A stretch of 64,000 bases of DNA from positions 1 through 64,000 of the forward strand of contig NZ_MPHJ01000020.1 of assembly GCF_001957125.1 (NCBI RefSeq). Direction: 5' to 3'. Positions 53,070 through 61,669 of this stretch are shown one piece after another (within the stretch, counting starts at the first letter, position 1; every line of letters starts with the position of its first letter). The position numbers and the translations under genes are program-made. Origin of the DNA: Shewanella sp. UCD-KL12 (GTDB lineage Bacteria > Pseudomonadota > Gammaproteobacteria > Enterobacterales > Shewanellaceae). The notes below the pieces were generated by a model, which saw only the letters and a program-made list of their open reading frames with translations, was not told the origin of the DNA and searched no databases.

Positions 53070-53747
53070 ATGAAACCACCTCAGTTACTCATTTTAGTCA
53101 TAGCTATTTCGCTGGTTATGTCTGCCTATCTCTTCAATTTTTATGGCGATGCAGAGCAAGCTACCTTAGCGCCTGCTCCTCTAGTTACAGCTCTTAGTAA
53201 GCAACAAAGTCATGAGCCATCGCATGATGAAATATTGATAGAGGCTAATGTCGTACCACAAATTGTGGATGAATCGATTGAGGTCGATGAAGAAGAGAGA
53301 GTCGTAATTCGCTCTTTTAATATTGATAGTTCAGATAAAAATTTTCAGAGGTTATATGCAAAGTATCTGAAGGAAAGTGGGCCATTTGTAGAAGCGGGTA
53401 TCGTTTACTTTTATAAGGAAAATGATGGTGATCCCCATTTTATTGCTACACCTCCCTCGCTGAATGATTTGATGTTTGATGACCCGGATCAGTATATCGA
53501 GTTACGTGTTGCTGAGTTTAATGAGATAGATGAGCCATATAGCAATAATTGGGGCGGCTTATTCGAGCTGCTGAACGTAAATTATCACTACTGCAAAGAA
53601 ACGACTTGCTTAGTAAGAGCAAGCCACGACTCAATCGCTTTTGCTCGCGATTACCTTGAACAGTTTCAGCATAGTCATCCCGAACTGGACGTCGATTTTG
53701 CAAGCATGAGTAGTGGGGATATAGTGCTAACTTACTCTAAGCGCTAA
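53070..53747 (+). CDS. Hypothetical protein with N-terminal signal anchor
   Basis: The 225-residue product has an N-terminal hydrophobic stretch (about 4-22) that would anchor it in the inner membrane with the rest outside. The remainder is acidic and soluble, with two Cys (YHCKETTC, about 179-186) that could form a disulfide. I recognise no family. I chose ATG 53070; an earlier alternative start adds eight residues. Its end overlaps the end of pxpA by 4 bp on the other strand. Confidence 0.65.
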   Translation: MKPPQLLILVIAISLVMSAYLFNFYGDAEQATLAPAPLVTALSKQQSHEPSHDEILIEANVVPQIVDESIEVDEEERVVIRSFNIDSSDKNFQRLYAKYLKESGPFVEAGIVYFYKENDGDPHFIATPPSLNDLMFDDPDQYIELRVAEFNEIDEPYSNNWGGLFELLNVNYHYCKETTCLVRASHDSIAFARDYLEQFQHSHPELDVDFASMSSGDIVLTYSKR

Positions 53748-54478
53748 ATAGCTAGCTTGTCAGATATCAGCTTGGCATAGTTAAGAGCGTGCTCATTATC
53801 TCCATGTAGGCAGATGCTATTTGCTGAAATAACGATATCATTGCCATCTAGAGTGGTGATAGCTTGTTGCTTTATGAGCTTTTCGACCTGCTTCAATACT
53901 TGCTCAGCATCCTCAATCACCGCTCCAGCTTGGCCTCTGGAAGCCAAAGAACCATCAGTTAAGTAAGCACGATCTGCAAAAGCTTCTTCGATAACGGTTA
54001 ATCCGTGATGTTTTGCGAGTCCGACAAGTGGGCTAGAAGCAAGGACCATCAAACTTAGATTTGGGTCTATTTTTTTTATAACATTAATTAAAACATGTCC
54101 TAAACGCTCACTGTAGGCCGCTTGATTATAAAGTGCACCGTGAGGTTTCACGTGGAACAGTTTGGCGCCCACAGCATCACATACGGCCTTTAGGCTAGAT
54201 ATTTGTTGGTATAAAGAGTCTGTTAGTGCTGTGTCTGTTATTGTCATTACTTTCCGGCCAAAATGTTCTCTATCTGGAAAGCTGGGGTGGGCACCAATAT
54301 TGACGATATGGTGATGTGCTAATTTGACTGTTTTCTCCATTGTTTGTTTATCACCCGTATGGCCACCACAGGCGATATTAGCCGAGGTAATCAATTGTAA
54401 TAGCGCTTCGTCATGTTGACCACCTTCACCGAGATCGGCATTGAGGTCGATAGGGTAGTTTCTCGAATTTAGCTTCAC
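53744..54478 (-). CDS. pxpA: 5-oxoprolinase subunit A (PxpA, LamB/YcsF family)
   Basis: PxpABC is the prokaryotic ATP-dependent 5-oxoprolinase that returns the damage product 5-oxoproline to glutamate. The 244-residue product has the family start IDLNADLGEG (about 9-18), ANIACGGHTGD (about 33-43), HVKPHGALYN (about 108-117) and the C-terminal SICLHGD. It contains a parS site. It is the last of pxpB-pxpC-pxpA on the minus strand. Confidence 0.92.
   Translation of the reverse strand: MKLNSRNYPIDLNADLGEGGQHDEALLQLITSANIACGGHTGDKQTMEKTVKLAHHHIVNIGAHPSFPDREHFGRKVMTITDTALTDSLYQQISSLKAVCDAVGAKLFHVKPHGALYNQAAYSERLGHVLINVIKKIDPNLSLMVLASSPLVGLAKHHGLTVIEEAFADRAYLTDGSLASRGQAGAVIEDAEQVLKQVEKLIKQQAITTLDGNDIVISANSICLHGDNEHALNYAKLISDKLAI
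54144..54159. promoter_or_regulatory. parS site in pxpA
   Basis: GGTTTCACGTGGAACA fits the general parS form GTTNCACGTGNAAC. It lies inside the coding part for the HVKPHG motif. Confidence 0.85.
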
Positions 54479-54522
54479 CGTATATCCTTATTCTTGAAGT
54501 ATTATTTACGAGCTACAAGAGT

Positions 54523-54590
54523 CTAATGCTACCTGAAGTCTGTGGAAGCATTGCTCCCACTCGATACATTATATTAGTCGTCAGCTTGGC
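54523..54590 (-). pseudogene. Remnant of a second pxpC 3' end
   Basis: Read on the minus strand this 68-bp stretch resembles the last 66 bp of pxpC. In the matching frame it encodes EWEQCFHRLQVAL, against EWEQYFHRLKIAMS in PxpC, and shares the preceding CAAGCTGAyGAC. A frameshift and a stop divide it, so it is not functional. It lies directly behind the intact pxpC. Confidence 0.75.
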
Positions 54591-54610
54591 TTTATTTATA
54601 GCTTTTACAT

Positions 54611-55555
54611 CTAACTCATCGCTATTTTAAGCCTATGAAAGTATTGCTCCCACTCATAGTTCGCGTCATCAGCTTGATTGGGACTAACATGGATAAACCT
54701 TACTTTTTCGCCAGGCCTAGTTTGCGCTAACTTCCAGAGATCGGCTTCGATAATGGTGGCAATTTTAGGGTAGCCACCCGTTGTTTGAGCATCGGCAAGC
54801 AGAGCTATGGGTTGTCCCGATGGCGGAACTTGGATGACACCGGGCATTACGGCATGTGATTTGAGTTCTGTTGGAGACTCTAGTTGCAGGGGCTCACCTA
54901 AAAGCCGGGCTCCCATACGATTACAATCATTGCTGACTTGCCATTGGCTACTCCAGAAGGTCTTACGGGCTATATCGGTAAATAGTGACATCTCAGGCCC
55001 AGGAAGGGCACGGATCTCATTGGTATAGCCACGCTGTACAGCTCCAATTGGCTTAGATACTCTTTGCTGCTCACCCAGTGCTAACTTATCTCCTTTCTGC
55101 AAACTGCTGACATTATTACAGTTATTGTTACAGTTGTTATTGCTGAGGGCCGTAAAGTTGAGTGATGTTGAGCGTGAGCCTAAATAGGCTGGAGTATCTA
55201 TGCCACCATCTATTGCTAGGTAAGCATGCCTCCCTGAGCTTGGGCCACGCAAAATAAGTGTCTCTCCCGCTTTTATTCTATTGCGCCAACCTTGCCAAAT
55301 ATCTCTATTGCCGATTTTTATCTTATATTGCGCACCTGTAAGGGTAAACCAGGCGTCTCTATGGAATTTAATGGCGAGGTTGCCAGCTGTGAGCTCTAGG
55401 GCTGCAGAAGTGTCTTGATTGCCTGTTAATCGGTTGGCAAGCATTAGTGCTTGCCGATCTAGAGCGCCTGATACCGGAACGCCTAAATGACGAAACCCTG
55501 TTCGCCCTAAGTCTTGAATTGTGGTCTGAAAGCCTGGCTCGATTATCTCAATCAT
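54611..55555 (-). CDS. pxpC: 5-oxoprolinase subunit C (PxpC, biotin-dependent carboxyltransferase-like)
   Basis: PxpC pairs with PxpB in 5-oxoprolinase. The 314-residue product shows the family pattern: PGFQTTIQDLGRTGFRHLGVPVSGALD (about 7-33), LSRGNPS-like positions around AYLAIDGGID (about 110-119), and GYPKIATII near the end. It includes a low-complexity NNNCNNNCNN stretch (about 148-157). Its start overlaps pxpB by 4 bp. A degenerate copy of its 3' end follows. Confidence 0.9.
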   Translation of the reverse strand: MIEIIEPGFQTTIQDLGRTGFRHLGVPVSGALDRQALMLANRLTGNQDTSAALELTAGNLAIKFHRDAWFTLTGAQYKIKIGNRDIWQGWRNRIKAGETLILRGPSSGRHAYLAIDGGIDTPAYLGSRSTSLNFTALSNNNCNNNCNNVSSLQKGDKLALGEQQRVSKPIGAVQRGYTNEIRALPGPEMSLFTDIARKTFWSSQWQVSNDCNRMGARLLGEPLQLESPTELKSHAVMPGVIQVPPSGQPIALLADAQTTGGYPKIATIIEADLWKLAQTRPGEKVRFIHVSPNQADDANYEWEQYFHRLKIAMS

Positions 55556-56256
55556 AGGTTTAATCCTGAGTACTTATCTTCTATCTCATCTAGTGATTCA
55601 GCGGGAATAAACTGCACTGTGTCACCAGGAGAGAGTAAAGATGGCTGAGCTTGGGTTTGATCAAACAGAGGTGTAAAACTTCGACCTATCAGTTGCCAGC
55701 CACCGGGCGACTGTGCTGGGTAAATACCTGTTTGCTCTCCGCCAATACCAACAGAACCCGCTGGAATAGAGAGCCTTGGAGTTGCTAGTCTCGGAGTGAA
55801 AAGACGTTTATCAAGCCCTGAAAGATAGGGAAAGCCAGGTTGGAAGCCGAGAAATAAGACTTGGTACTGTATTGAAGAGTGAATAGCTATCACCTCTTCG
55901 GGCTGAATTTGGTTGTGTTCGGCGACATTCATAAGGTCTGGCCCATACTCTCCACCGTAGATAACGGGTATTTTTATCAATGTACCTGGCTTATGTTGAA
56001 TGCTTGTCTTATGCCAAAGCTGCAGTAATTGGTTGTACCAGAAGGGCACTTGCTTGTTACTTTTTAGAAAGAGGGTCAGGTTGTTATTACCTGGAACAAT
56101 ATCTTCAAAGTCATCACTTTCATGACAGCGAGCAGATAGGCACCAAATCTTACTCTGAATAGTAAGTTCAGATTCAGCCCCCGTTAGGGAGGTGCAATCT
56201 AAAACCAGAGCTTTTTCACCGAGTCGGAATAACTTAGGTTTTTGTGTCTGGTTCAT
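55552..56256 (-). CDS. pxpB: 5-oxoprolinase subunit B (PxpB, KipI family)
   Basis: PxpB is the KipI-like subunit of the 5-oxoprolinase. The 234-residue product has the signature FLGFQPGFPYLSGLD (about 138-152), PRLATPRLSIPAGSVGIGG and YPAQSPGGWQLIGR. It leads the pxpBCA operon and overlaps pxpC by 4 bp. Length is normal. Confidence 0.92.
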   Translation of the reverse strand: MNQTQKPKLFRLGEKALVLDCTSLTGAESELTIQSKIWCLSARCHESDDFEDIVPGNNNLTLFLKSNKQVPFWYNQLLQLWHKTSIQHKPGTLIKIPVIYGGEYGPDLMNVAEHNQIQPEEVIAIHSSIQYQVLFLGFQPGFPYLSGLDKRLFTPRLATPRLSIPAGSVGIGGEQTGIYPAQSPGGWQLIGRSFTPLFDQTQAQPSLLSPGDTVQFIPAESLDEIEDKYSGLNL

Positions 56257-56390
56257 CGCTCACTTCTTGATTAGTTAGTCCTTAGATGCAGGATAATACT
56301 TAAAAATAGGTTTGTAACCCGATAAACTGCGCTTCGTTATCTGTAAAGCACTTATTGCACTGTATTTATTCATCAACCCGGTCATATAAA

Positions 56391-57458
56391 TTGGTTAAAA
56401 CCTTATTTAAAAAACTCTTTAATATTAGAGAGAAAACTTCATTGTCGCGGCCAAAAGGCTTTAGCCAAGATCGCTCGGTTCAACAAAAAATTGAGCAGGT
56501 CTCAGTAAAGCCTGTCAGCAAGGCTGTGGTTGAAGAGGCAATTGTTACTGATTCAGTCGATATCTCAGCGTTGTTCTACAGCTTATTATTTCCAGCCAAG
56601 ACCGCTGACACAGGTGGTGTGGCTAATAATTTAGAAAGAAATATCATTAGTGATGTTGAGCTTGCGTTATCTTCACCTCAAGAGATCGCTGAAAATGTAC
56701 TTAAGCTGCCAACTCGCATGGCTGAACTAGATAGGTACCTTGCGGATAATAATGCAGACACTAATGATTTAGTTGAGCTTATTCAGCAAGATCCAGTGTT
56801 AAGTGTTGAGCTGCTGAAGTTATGCAATTCACCAGCATTCAAGCGTAGTGAAAAAGAGATCACTAGCTTACAACAAGCGTTTGTACAGCTAGGCAGGGAG
56901 CAACTACGTCGTTATGTCAGTACTTGTTTAGTGCGAGAGATGATAGCAATTAAGCCCATCTATTATAGACGCTTTGGTTTACAGGTTTGGCGTCATTCTA
57001 TGCAGGTTGCTTCCCTTAGTGTGCAGTTGGCACAACACCTTTCTGAAGAAGATCAAGAAACGGCATTTATGCTGGGGTTACTTCACGATGTCGGTAAAAT
57101 TGCCATTTTTAAGATGTTATTGGATGCCTTTCACCATGCCGAGCCAGGCGAGCAGCCTAACTCATGGTTGTTTAGGCAGGTAATGACAACTAAATCACTG
57201 ACCTTAAGTGCATTATTAGTTCAGTGTTGGCAACTGCCGAAACGTTTTGAGTCCTCCCTGAGCTTATTAGCAAATACGACCTCTCAGCCAGTAGAGCCAT
57301 TAGCGGCTGTCGTTTGGCGCGCTAATTTGATCAGTGAATGCTCTATGTTGTTTCAAGCCAATAAACTCGATAATGCCTGTTTAACACGTTTGCTAATAGA
57401 TGCTGATTTGAGTAGAGAAGAGTTTGATATTTTGCATGAGCAGTTAAAAGAAATTTAA
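56391..57458 (+). CDS. HDOD-domain protein
   Basis: The product of about 355 residues has an HDOD domain (about 95-290), an HD-like fold usually lacking full catalytic residues and used in signalling or motility control. Visible are LIQQDPVLSVELLKLCNS, the helix TSLQQAFVQLG and GLLHDVGKIAIFKM. The last includes an intact HD pair, so a metal site may be present. The start is uncertain: TTG 56391 gives MVKTLFKKLFN, a common beginning in relatives, but no start has a good ribosome binding site. It converges on glyS. Confidence 0.75.
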   Translation: MVKTLFKKLFNIREKTSLSRPKGFSQDRSVQQKIEQVSVKPVSKAVVEEAIVTDSVDISALFYSLLFPAKTADTGGVANNLERNIISDVELALSSPQEIAENVLKLPTRMAELDRYLADNNADTNDLVELIQQDPVLSVELLKLCNSPAFKRSEKEITSLQQAFVQLGREQLRRYVSTCLVREMIAIKPIYYRRFGLQVWRHSMQVASLSVQLAQHLSEEDQETAFMLGLLHDVGKIAIFKMLLDAFHHAEPGEQPNSWLFRQVMTTKSLTLSALLVQCWQLPKRFESSLSLLANTTSQPVEPLAAVVWRANLISECSMLFQANKLDNACLTRLLIDADLSREEFDILHEQLKEI

Positions 57459-57462
57459 AAAA

Positions 57463-57487
57463 AGACCAGTAGCAAAGCTACTGGTCT
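57463..57487 (-). terminator. Intrinsic terminator after glyS
   Basis: A perfect 11-bp stem (AGACCAGTAGC/GCTACTGGTCT) with a 3-nt loop is followed by seven T on the minus strand. It also stands directly behind the HDOD gene on the plus strand and may stop both. Confidence 0.88.
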
Positions 57488-57540
57488 GATAAAGCGATAG
57501 GTATGAGTTCCTAGATTTTAAGGTCTAGGAATTCGATACT

Positions 57541-59610
57541 TTATTGCAGTAATGAAATATCAGCTGCATGTAGGAACTGCTCGCGTAGGCTAGAAAGTAG
57601 CGCTAAACGATTGTTCTTCAGTGCTTCATCATCTGCCATCACCATGACATCTTCGAAGAAGGTATCAACACTTTCACGAAGATCTGCAAGTAGTGCTAGC
57701 GCTTCTTGGTAGTTTGCAGCTGCAAACAGAGGAGCTAGTTTCGGCTGTAGTTCATTTAGCTTTTCAGCTAATGCTTTCTCAGCGCTTTCGACAAGTAAGC
57801 TAGTATCAATAGTTGCAGGTAACTCACCTTCAACTTTAGCCAATATGTTAGAAACACGCTTGTTTGCTGCTGCCAGCGCTGATGCCTGCTCTAAAGTTCT
57901 AAAATGAGCAACAGCCTTAATACGGCTATCGAAATCGGCTGGAGCGGTAGGGCGACGAGCGAGAACCGCAAGGATAACGTCCACACTCACACCTTGATCT
58001 TGGTACCAAGCACGGAAACGGCCCATGAAGAATTCAAGTACCTGCTCTGCCGCTTTATCATTGGTAAGGCTAGTACCATGAAGCTCCTGCGCTTTAGCGA
58101 TAAGGTCAACTAGGTTCAGCGGTAAGTTATTTTCTACACAGATACGTAGAATACCAATCGCTGCACGGCGAAGTGCAAACGGATCGGCTGCGCCTTTTGG
58201 TGCTTGGCCAATACCGAAGATACCGACTAAAGTATCAAGCTTCTCAGCTAATGCCACACATACTGAGATAGGTGCTGTTGGCACAGTATCACCAGAGAAT
58301 TTAGGCTTATATTGCTCCTGCAGCGCAACAGCAACAGCTTCAGTTTCACCATTGAGACGGGCGTAGTGCATACCCATGGTGCCTTGAAGGTCTGTGAACT
58401 CCATAACCATGTTGGTCATTAAGTCTGACTTAGACAATAGGCCCGCGCGTGATGCTTCTTCTGCATTTGCATCTATGCTGGTGGCAATGAAACCAGCCAT
58501 CAGTGAAATGCGCTCTACACGCTGCTTGATTGTACCCAGCTGCTTTTGAAAAACGACAGTCTCAAGTGAGCTAAGTCGTGATTCAAGTGACTCTTTTTTA
58601 TCGGTTTCGAAGAAAAACTCAGCGTCGGCAAGACGAGGGCGAACGACCTTTTCATTACCTGAAATAATCACCTGAGGATCTTTAGAGATGATATTAGTGA
58701 CGAAGATAAAGTTAGGTAGAAGTTGACCGGCTTTATCAAATACAGGGAAGTACTTTTGGTCACCTTTCATGGTGTAAACTAAGGCTTCGGCTGGCACATC
58801 TAGGAACTTTTCTTCAAAGTTAGCCGTTAGTACAACTGGCCATTCAACGAGTGAGGTCACTTCCTCTAATAGCTCATCTTCAAGATCGGCAACGCCACCA
58901 ATTTTAGCTGCGGCAGCTTCTGCATCGGCCTTGATGATTGCTTTACGCGCTTGATAGTCAACCAATACCTTACCTTGCTCTTCTAGTGCTGTTAGGTAGT
59001 TGTCGGCATGGTCTAGCTCGAAACTTGCTTGACCCATAAAGCGGTGTCCACGAATAACGCGGCCTGATTTAATACCAAGTATCTCGCCGTCAATAACCTC
59101 ACTGCCTAATAGCATAGTGATGGTGTGAACAGGGCGGATAAATTGTGTTTTACTACTACCCCAGCGCATAGGCTTTGGAATAGGCAGCTTATCTAAAGCA
59201 TTTTGGGTCATATCTGAGATAAGACTTTTAGTTTCAACACCGACGACTTTAGCTTGGTGAAGTAACCATTCGCCTTTATCTGTTTTAAGGCGCCCGGCTT
59301 CTTCTACTGTAATGCCGTTACCACGAGCCCAGCCCATAGCAGCTTTAGTTGGATTACCATCGGAATCGAATGCCTGAGCCACAGCAGGGCCACGCTTTTC
59401 AACGACTTTATCAGCTTGTGCTGTTGCTAATTGAGTAATGCTTAGTGCTAAACGGCGAGGGGCTGCATGCCAAACTGCAGACTCATAGCTCAGTTCAGCC
59501 TTTTTTAGTTCGTCGGTAAAGTTGCTAAGGAAAGATTCGGCAAGCTTACGTAGTGATTTAGGTGGCAGCTCTTCGGTGCCTACTTCAATGAGTAAGTTTT
59601 CAAAATTCAT
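57541..59610 (-). CDS. glyS: Glycyl-tRNA synthetase beta subunit (GlyS)
   Basis: GlyS is the large subunit of the bacterial alpha2beta2 glycyl-tRNA synthetase and binds tRNA. The 689-residue product is the same length as E. coli GlyS, with the family start ENLLIEVGTEELPPKSL and RGPAVAQAF, HRFMGQ, and the C-terminal DALR-like domain (DVMVMADDEALKNNRLALL). glyQ lies 11 bp upstream. Confidence 0.96.
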   Translation of the reverse strand: MNFENLLIEVGTEELPPKSLRKLAESFLSNFTDELKKAELSYESAVWHAAPRRLALSITQLATAQADKVVEKRGPAVAQAFDSDGNPTKAAMGWARGNGITVEEAGRLKTDKGEWLLHQAKVVGVETKSLISDMTQNALDKLPIPKPMRWGSSKTQFIRPVHTITMLLGSEVIDGEILGIKSGRVIRGHRFMGQASFELDHADNYLTALEEQGKVLVDYQARKAIIKADAEAAAAKIGGVADLEDELLEEVTSLVEWPVVLTANFEEKFLDVPAEALVYTMKGDQKYFPVFDKAGQLLPNFIFVTNIISKDPQVIISGNEKVVRPRLADAEFFFETDKKESLESRLSSLETVVFQKQLGTIKQRVERISLMAGFIATSIDANAEEASRAGLLSKSDLMTNMVMEFTDLQGTMGMHYARLNGETEAVAVALQEQYKPKFSGDTVPTAPISVCVALAEKLDTLVGIFGIGQAPKGAADPFALRRAAIGILRICVENNLPLNLVDLIAKAQELHGTSLTNDKAAEQVLEFFMGRFRAWYQDQGVSVDVILAVLARRPTAPADFDSRIKAVAHFRTLEQASALAAANKRVSNILAKVEGELPATIDTSLLVESAEKALAEKLNELQPKLAPLFAAANYQEALALLADLRESVDTFFEDVMVMADDEALKNNRLALLSSLREQFLHAADISLLQ

Positions 59611-59621
59611 CTGTTTTACCT

Positions 59622-60527
59622 CTACTTACACATTGGGAAGCCAAGAGCTTCACGGGCTTGATAATAGGACTCTGCAACACCTTTAGCCATAGTTCTGACT
59701 CGTAGGATATAACGCTGACGTTCTGTCACTGAGATGGCGTGACGAGCATCGAGCAGGTTAAATGCATGAGAGGCTTTCATTACTTGCTCATAGGCAGGAA
59801 GAGGAAGAGGTTTCTCTAATGACAAAAGGCGCTGGCAAGCTTTTTCACAGTCATCGAACATAGTAAATAGTACATCTACATCGGCATGTTCGAAGTTATA
59901 AGTTGATTGCTCAACTTCATTTTGGTGGAAAATATCGCCATACATGATCTTGCCCATAGGGCCATCAGTCCAAACAAGATCGTAGACACTATCAACTTCC
60001 TGAATATACATAGCAAGACGTTCGAGACCATAAGTGATCTCACCCGTTACAGGGCTACACTCTAAGCCACCCACTTGCTGGAAGTAAGTGAACTGAGAGA
60101 CTTCCATACCGTTTAGCCAAACTTCCCAACCTAGGCCCCAAGCACCTAAAGTCGGAGATTCCCAGTTGTCCTCTACAAAGCGGACATCATGGACACCCAT
60201 ATCTACGCCAAGTGCTTCTAGTGAGCCAAGGAATAGCTCTTGAATGTTACTTGGTGAAGGCTTCAGCACTACCTGAAACTGATAGTAATGTTGCAGACGG
60301 TTAGGGTTTTCACCATAACGGCCATCGGTAGGGCGGCGACATGGCTGCACGTAAGCACTGCTCATAGGCTCTGGGCCTAAAGAGCGTAAGAATGTTTGTG
60401 GGTGGAAAGTACCAGCGCCAACCTCCATATCTAAAGGTTGAACAATGGCGCAACCTTGCTGCGCCCAGTACTCCTGCAGGGTCATTATGAACCCTTGGAA
60501 TGTCTTTACGTCATGTTTCGTCGTCAT
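59622..60527 (-). CDS. glyQ: Glycyl-tRNA synthetase alpha subunit (GlyQ)
   Basis: GlyQ is the catalytic class II subunit that activates glycine. The 301-residue product has the conserved QGFIMTLQEYWAQQGC (11-26), GAGTFHPQTFLRSLGPEP (about 38-55), RPTDGRYGENPNR and QVGG motifs. Length is the same as in relatives. It is the first gene of glyQS. Confidence 0.96.
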   Translation of the reverse strand: MTTKHDVKTFQGFIMTLQEYWAQQGCAIVQPLDMEVGAGTFHPQTFLRSLGPEPMSSAYVQPCRRPTDGRYGENPNRLQHYYQFQVVLKPSPSNIQELFLGSLEALGVDMGVHDVRFVEDNWESPTLGAWGLGWEVWLNGMEVSQFTYFQQVGGLECSPVTGEITYGLERLAMYIQEVDSVYDLVWTDGPMGKIMYGDIFHQNEVEQSTYNFEHADVDVLFTMFDDCEKACQRLLSLEKPLPLPAYEQVMKASHAFNLLDARHAISVTERQRYILRVRTMAKGVAESYYQAREALGFPMCK

Positions 60528-60706
60528 GTCTACTATCTACGCCGTCAGGATGATACCAGCTTCTCTCTATGTGCATATTACCTATAGAGTCAGCTCGGAA
60601 ATTAAAAAAATGGTTTCGATTATACCTTGAAGAAATAGTCATATGTAGGTTATTTTTTATCTCATAAAGGAAATACCGAGAAATTTTGAGATTTGGGAGC
60701 AAGTCC

Positions 60707-61291
60707 ATGGATAAGAAGCGTTGTGGCTGGGTCGGCGAGCAGCAAATTTATCGTGATTATCATGATTATGTTTGGGGGAGACCAGTTTTTGATAGTCAGG
60801 AATTATTTGCAAAACTCTGCTTAGACGGTCAACAAGCAGGTCTTTCATGGCTCACTATTTTAAAGAAGCAGCAAAACTATGAGGCCGCTTTTGCTCATTT
60901 TGATCCTGCAATCGTTGCCAAGTTCGATGATGCAAAAATTGAGGCGTTATTACAAAATAAGGGCATCGTTCGAAATCGACTCAAGGTTAACTCAATTATA
61001 AAAAACGCTCGTGGCTACATGGCCCACTTTTCAGGTATCGAGGGCGAGCAGGGGCAAAGCTTCTCTGAGTTTCTTTGGAGTTTTGTTGGTGGTGAACCTA
61101 AGGTTAACCATTTTGAAGACAGTAATCAGCTGCCAGTACAAACACCTGAATCCGAAGCTATGTCTAAAGCTTTGAAAAAGCTGGGGTTTAATTTTGTTGG
61201 GCCAACTATCTGTTATGCATTTATGCAGGCGGTTGGAATGGTTAATGACCATACAACAGATTGTTTTTGTTATAAAAATAATCAAAAATAA
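60707..61291 (+). CDS. tag: DNA-3-methyladenine glycosylase I (Tag)
   Basis: Tag removes 3-methyladenine from alkylated DNA. From ATG 60707 (GGGAG about 8 bp upstream) the product is 194 residues. Zinc ligands C6 and H19 at the N-terminus and the His and Cys of NDHTTDCFCY at the end match the E. coli pattern. The base-recognition Glu lies in SQELFAKLCLDGQQAGLSW. It is divergent from glyQ, a common Shewanella order. Confidence 0.94.
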   Translation: MDKKRCGWVGEQQIYRDYHDYVWGRPVFDSQELFAKLCLDGQQAGLSWLTILKKQQNYEAAFAHFDPAIVAKFDDAKIEALLQNKGIVRNRLKVNSIIKNARGYMAHFSGIEGEQGQSFSEFLWSFVGGEPKVNHFEDSNQLPVQTPESEAMSKALKKLGFNFVGPTICYAFMQAVGMVNDHTTDCFCYKNNQK

Positions 61292-61527
61292 GGTGGGCTA
61301 AGAAGGGGGAAGTTAAGATCACTGCTGCACCTGTTGGATGCTCGTTGTACTCTCTGTTAAAGCGAGGGAAGTACGGAGCGTGAAGATGCTAGGGTGTTAG
61401 GGCTTAGATACAAATACAGATGATATGACGGAAGTGGGTGTCTAGATGTACCTCTTGCTTTTGAACAGCCTAGCGTCGATTAGTGATAGCGTCATTTAGG
61501 ACGGAACCCATCGTCTTTACCTTCATT

Positions 61528-61559
61528 AAAAAGGGTGTTCCACGTGGAACACCCTTTTT
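61528..61559. terminator. Terminator hairpin whose stem is a parS site
   Basis: A perfect 32-bp palindrome runs from AAAAAGGGTG through the parS core to CACCCTTTTT, with T-runs on both strands. It would end transcription from tag on the plus strand and from the amidohydrolase gene on the minus strand. Confidence 0.8.
61536..61551. promoter_or_regulatory. parS site within the terminator
   Basis: TGTTCCACGTGGAACA is a perfect 16-bp palindrome matching the ParB target; it forms the centre of the hairpin. Confidence 0.9.
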
Positions 61560-61669
61560 CTTATTTTAAGCTCATGAAGCAGGCTTATCTATTTTTGGCC
61601 TTTCATTTCAAAAATACTCAAAAAAGCATTCAAAAAATAATTTTCCTAAAATCGATTTAGAGTGAGCCA

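Larger units (their letters stand above)
61292..61669. other. Intergenic region between tag and the amidohydrolase gene
   Basis: No gene is supported. The stretch holds repeat-like sequence near 61480-61520 (AGCGTCATTTAGGACGGAACCCATCG), similar to 42110-42135, then the parS-terminator hairpin. The last 110 bp is AT-rich. Confidence 0.5.
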
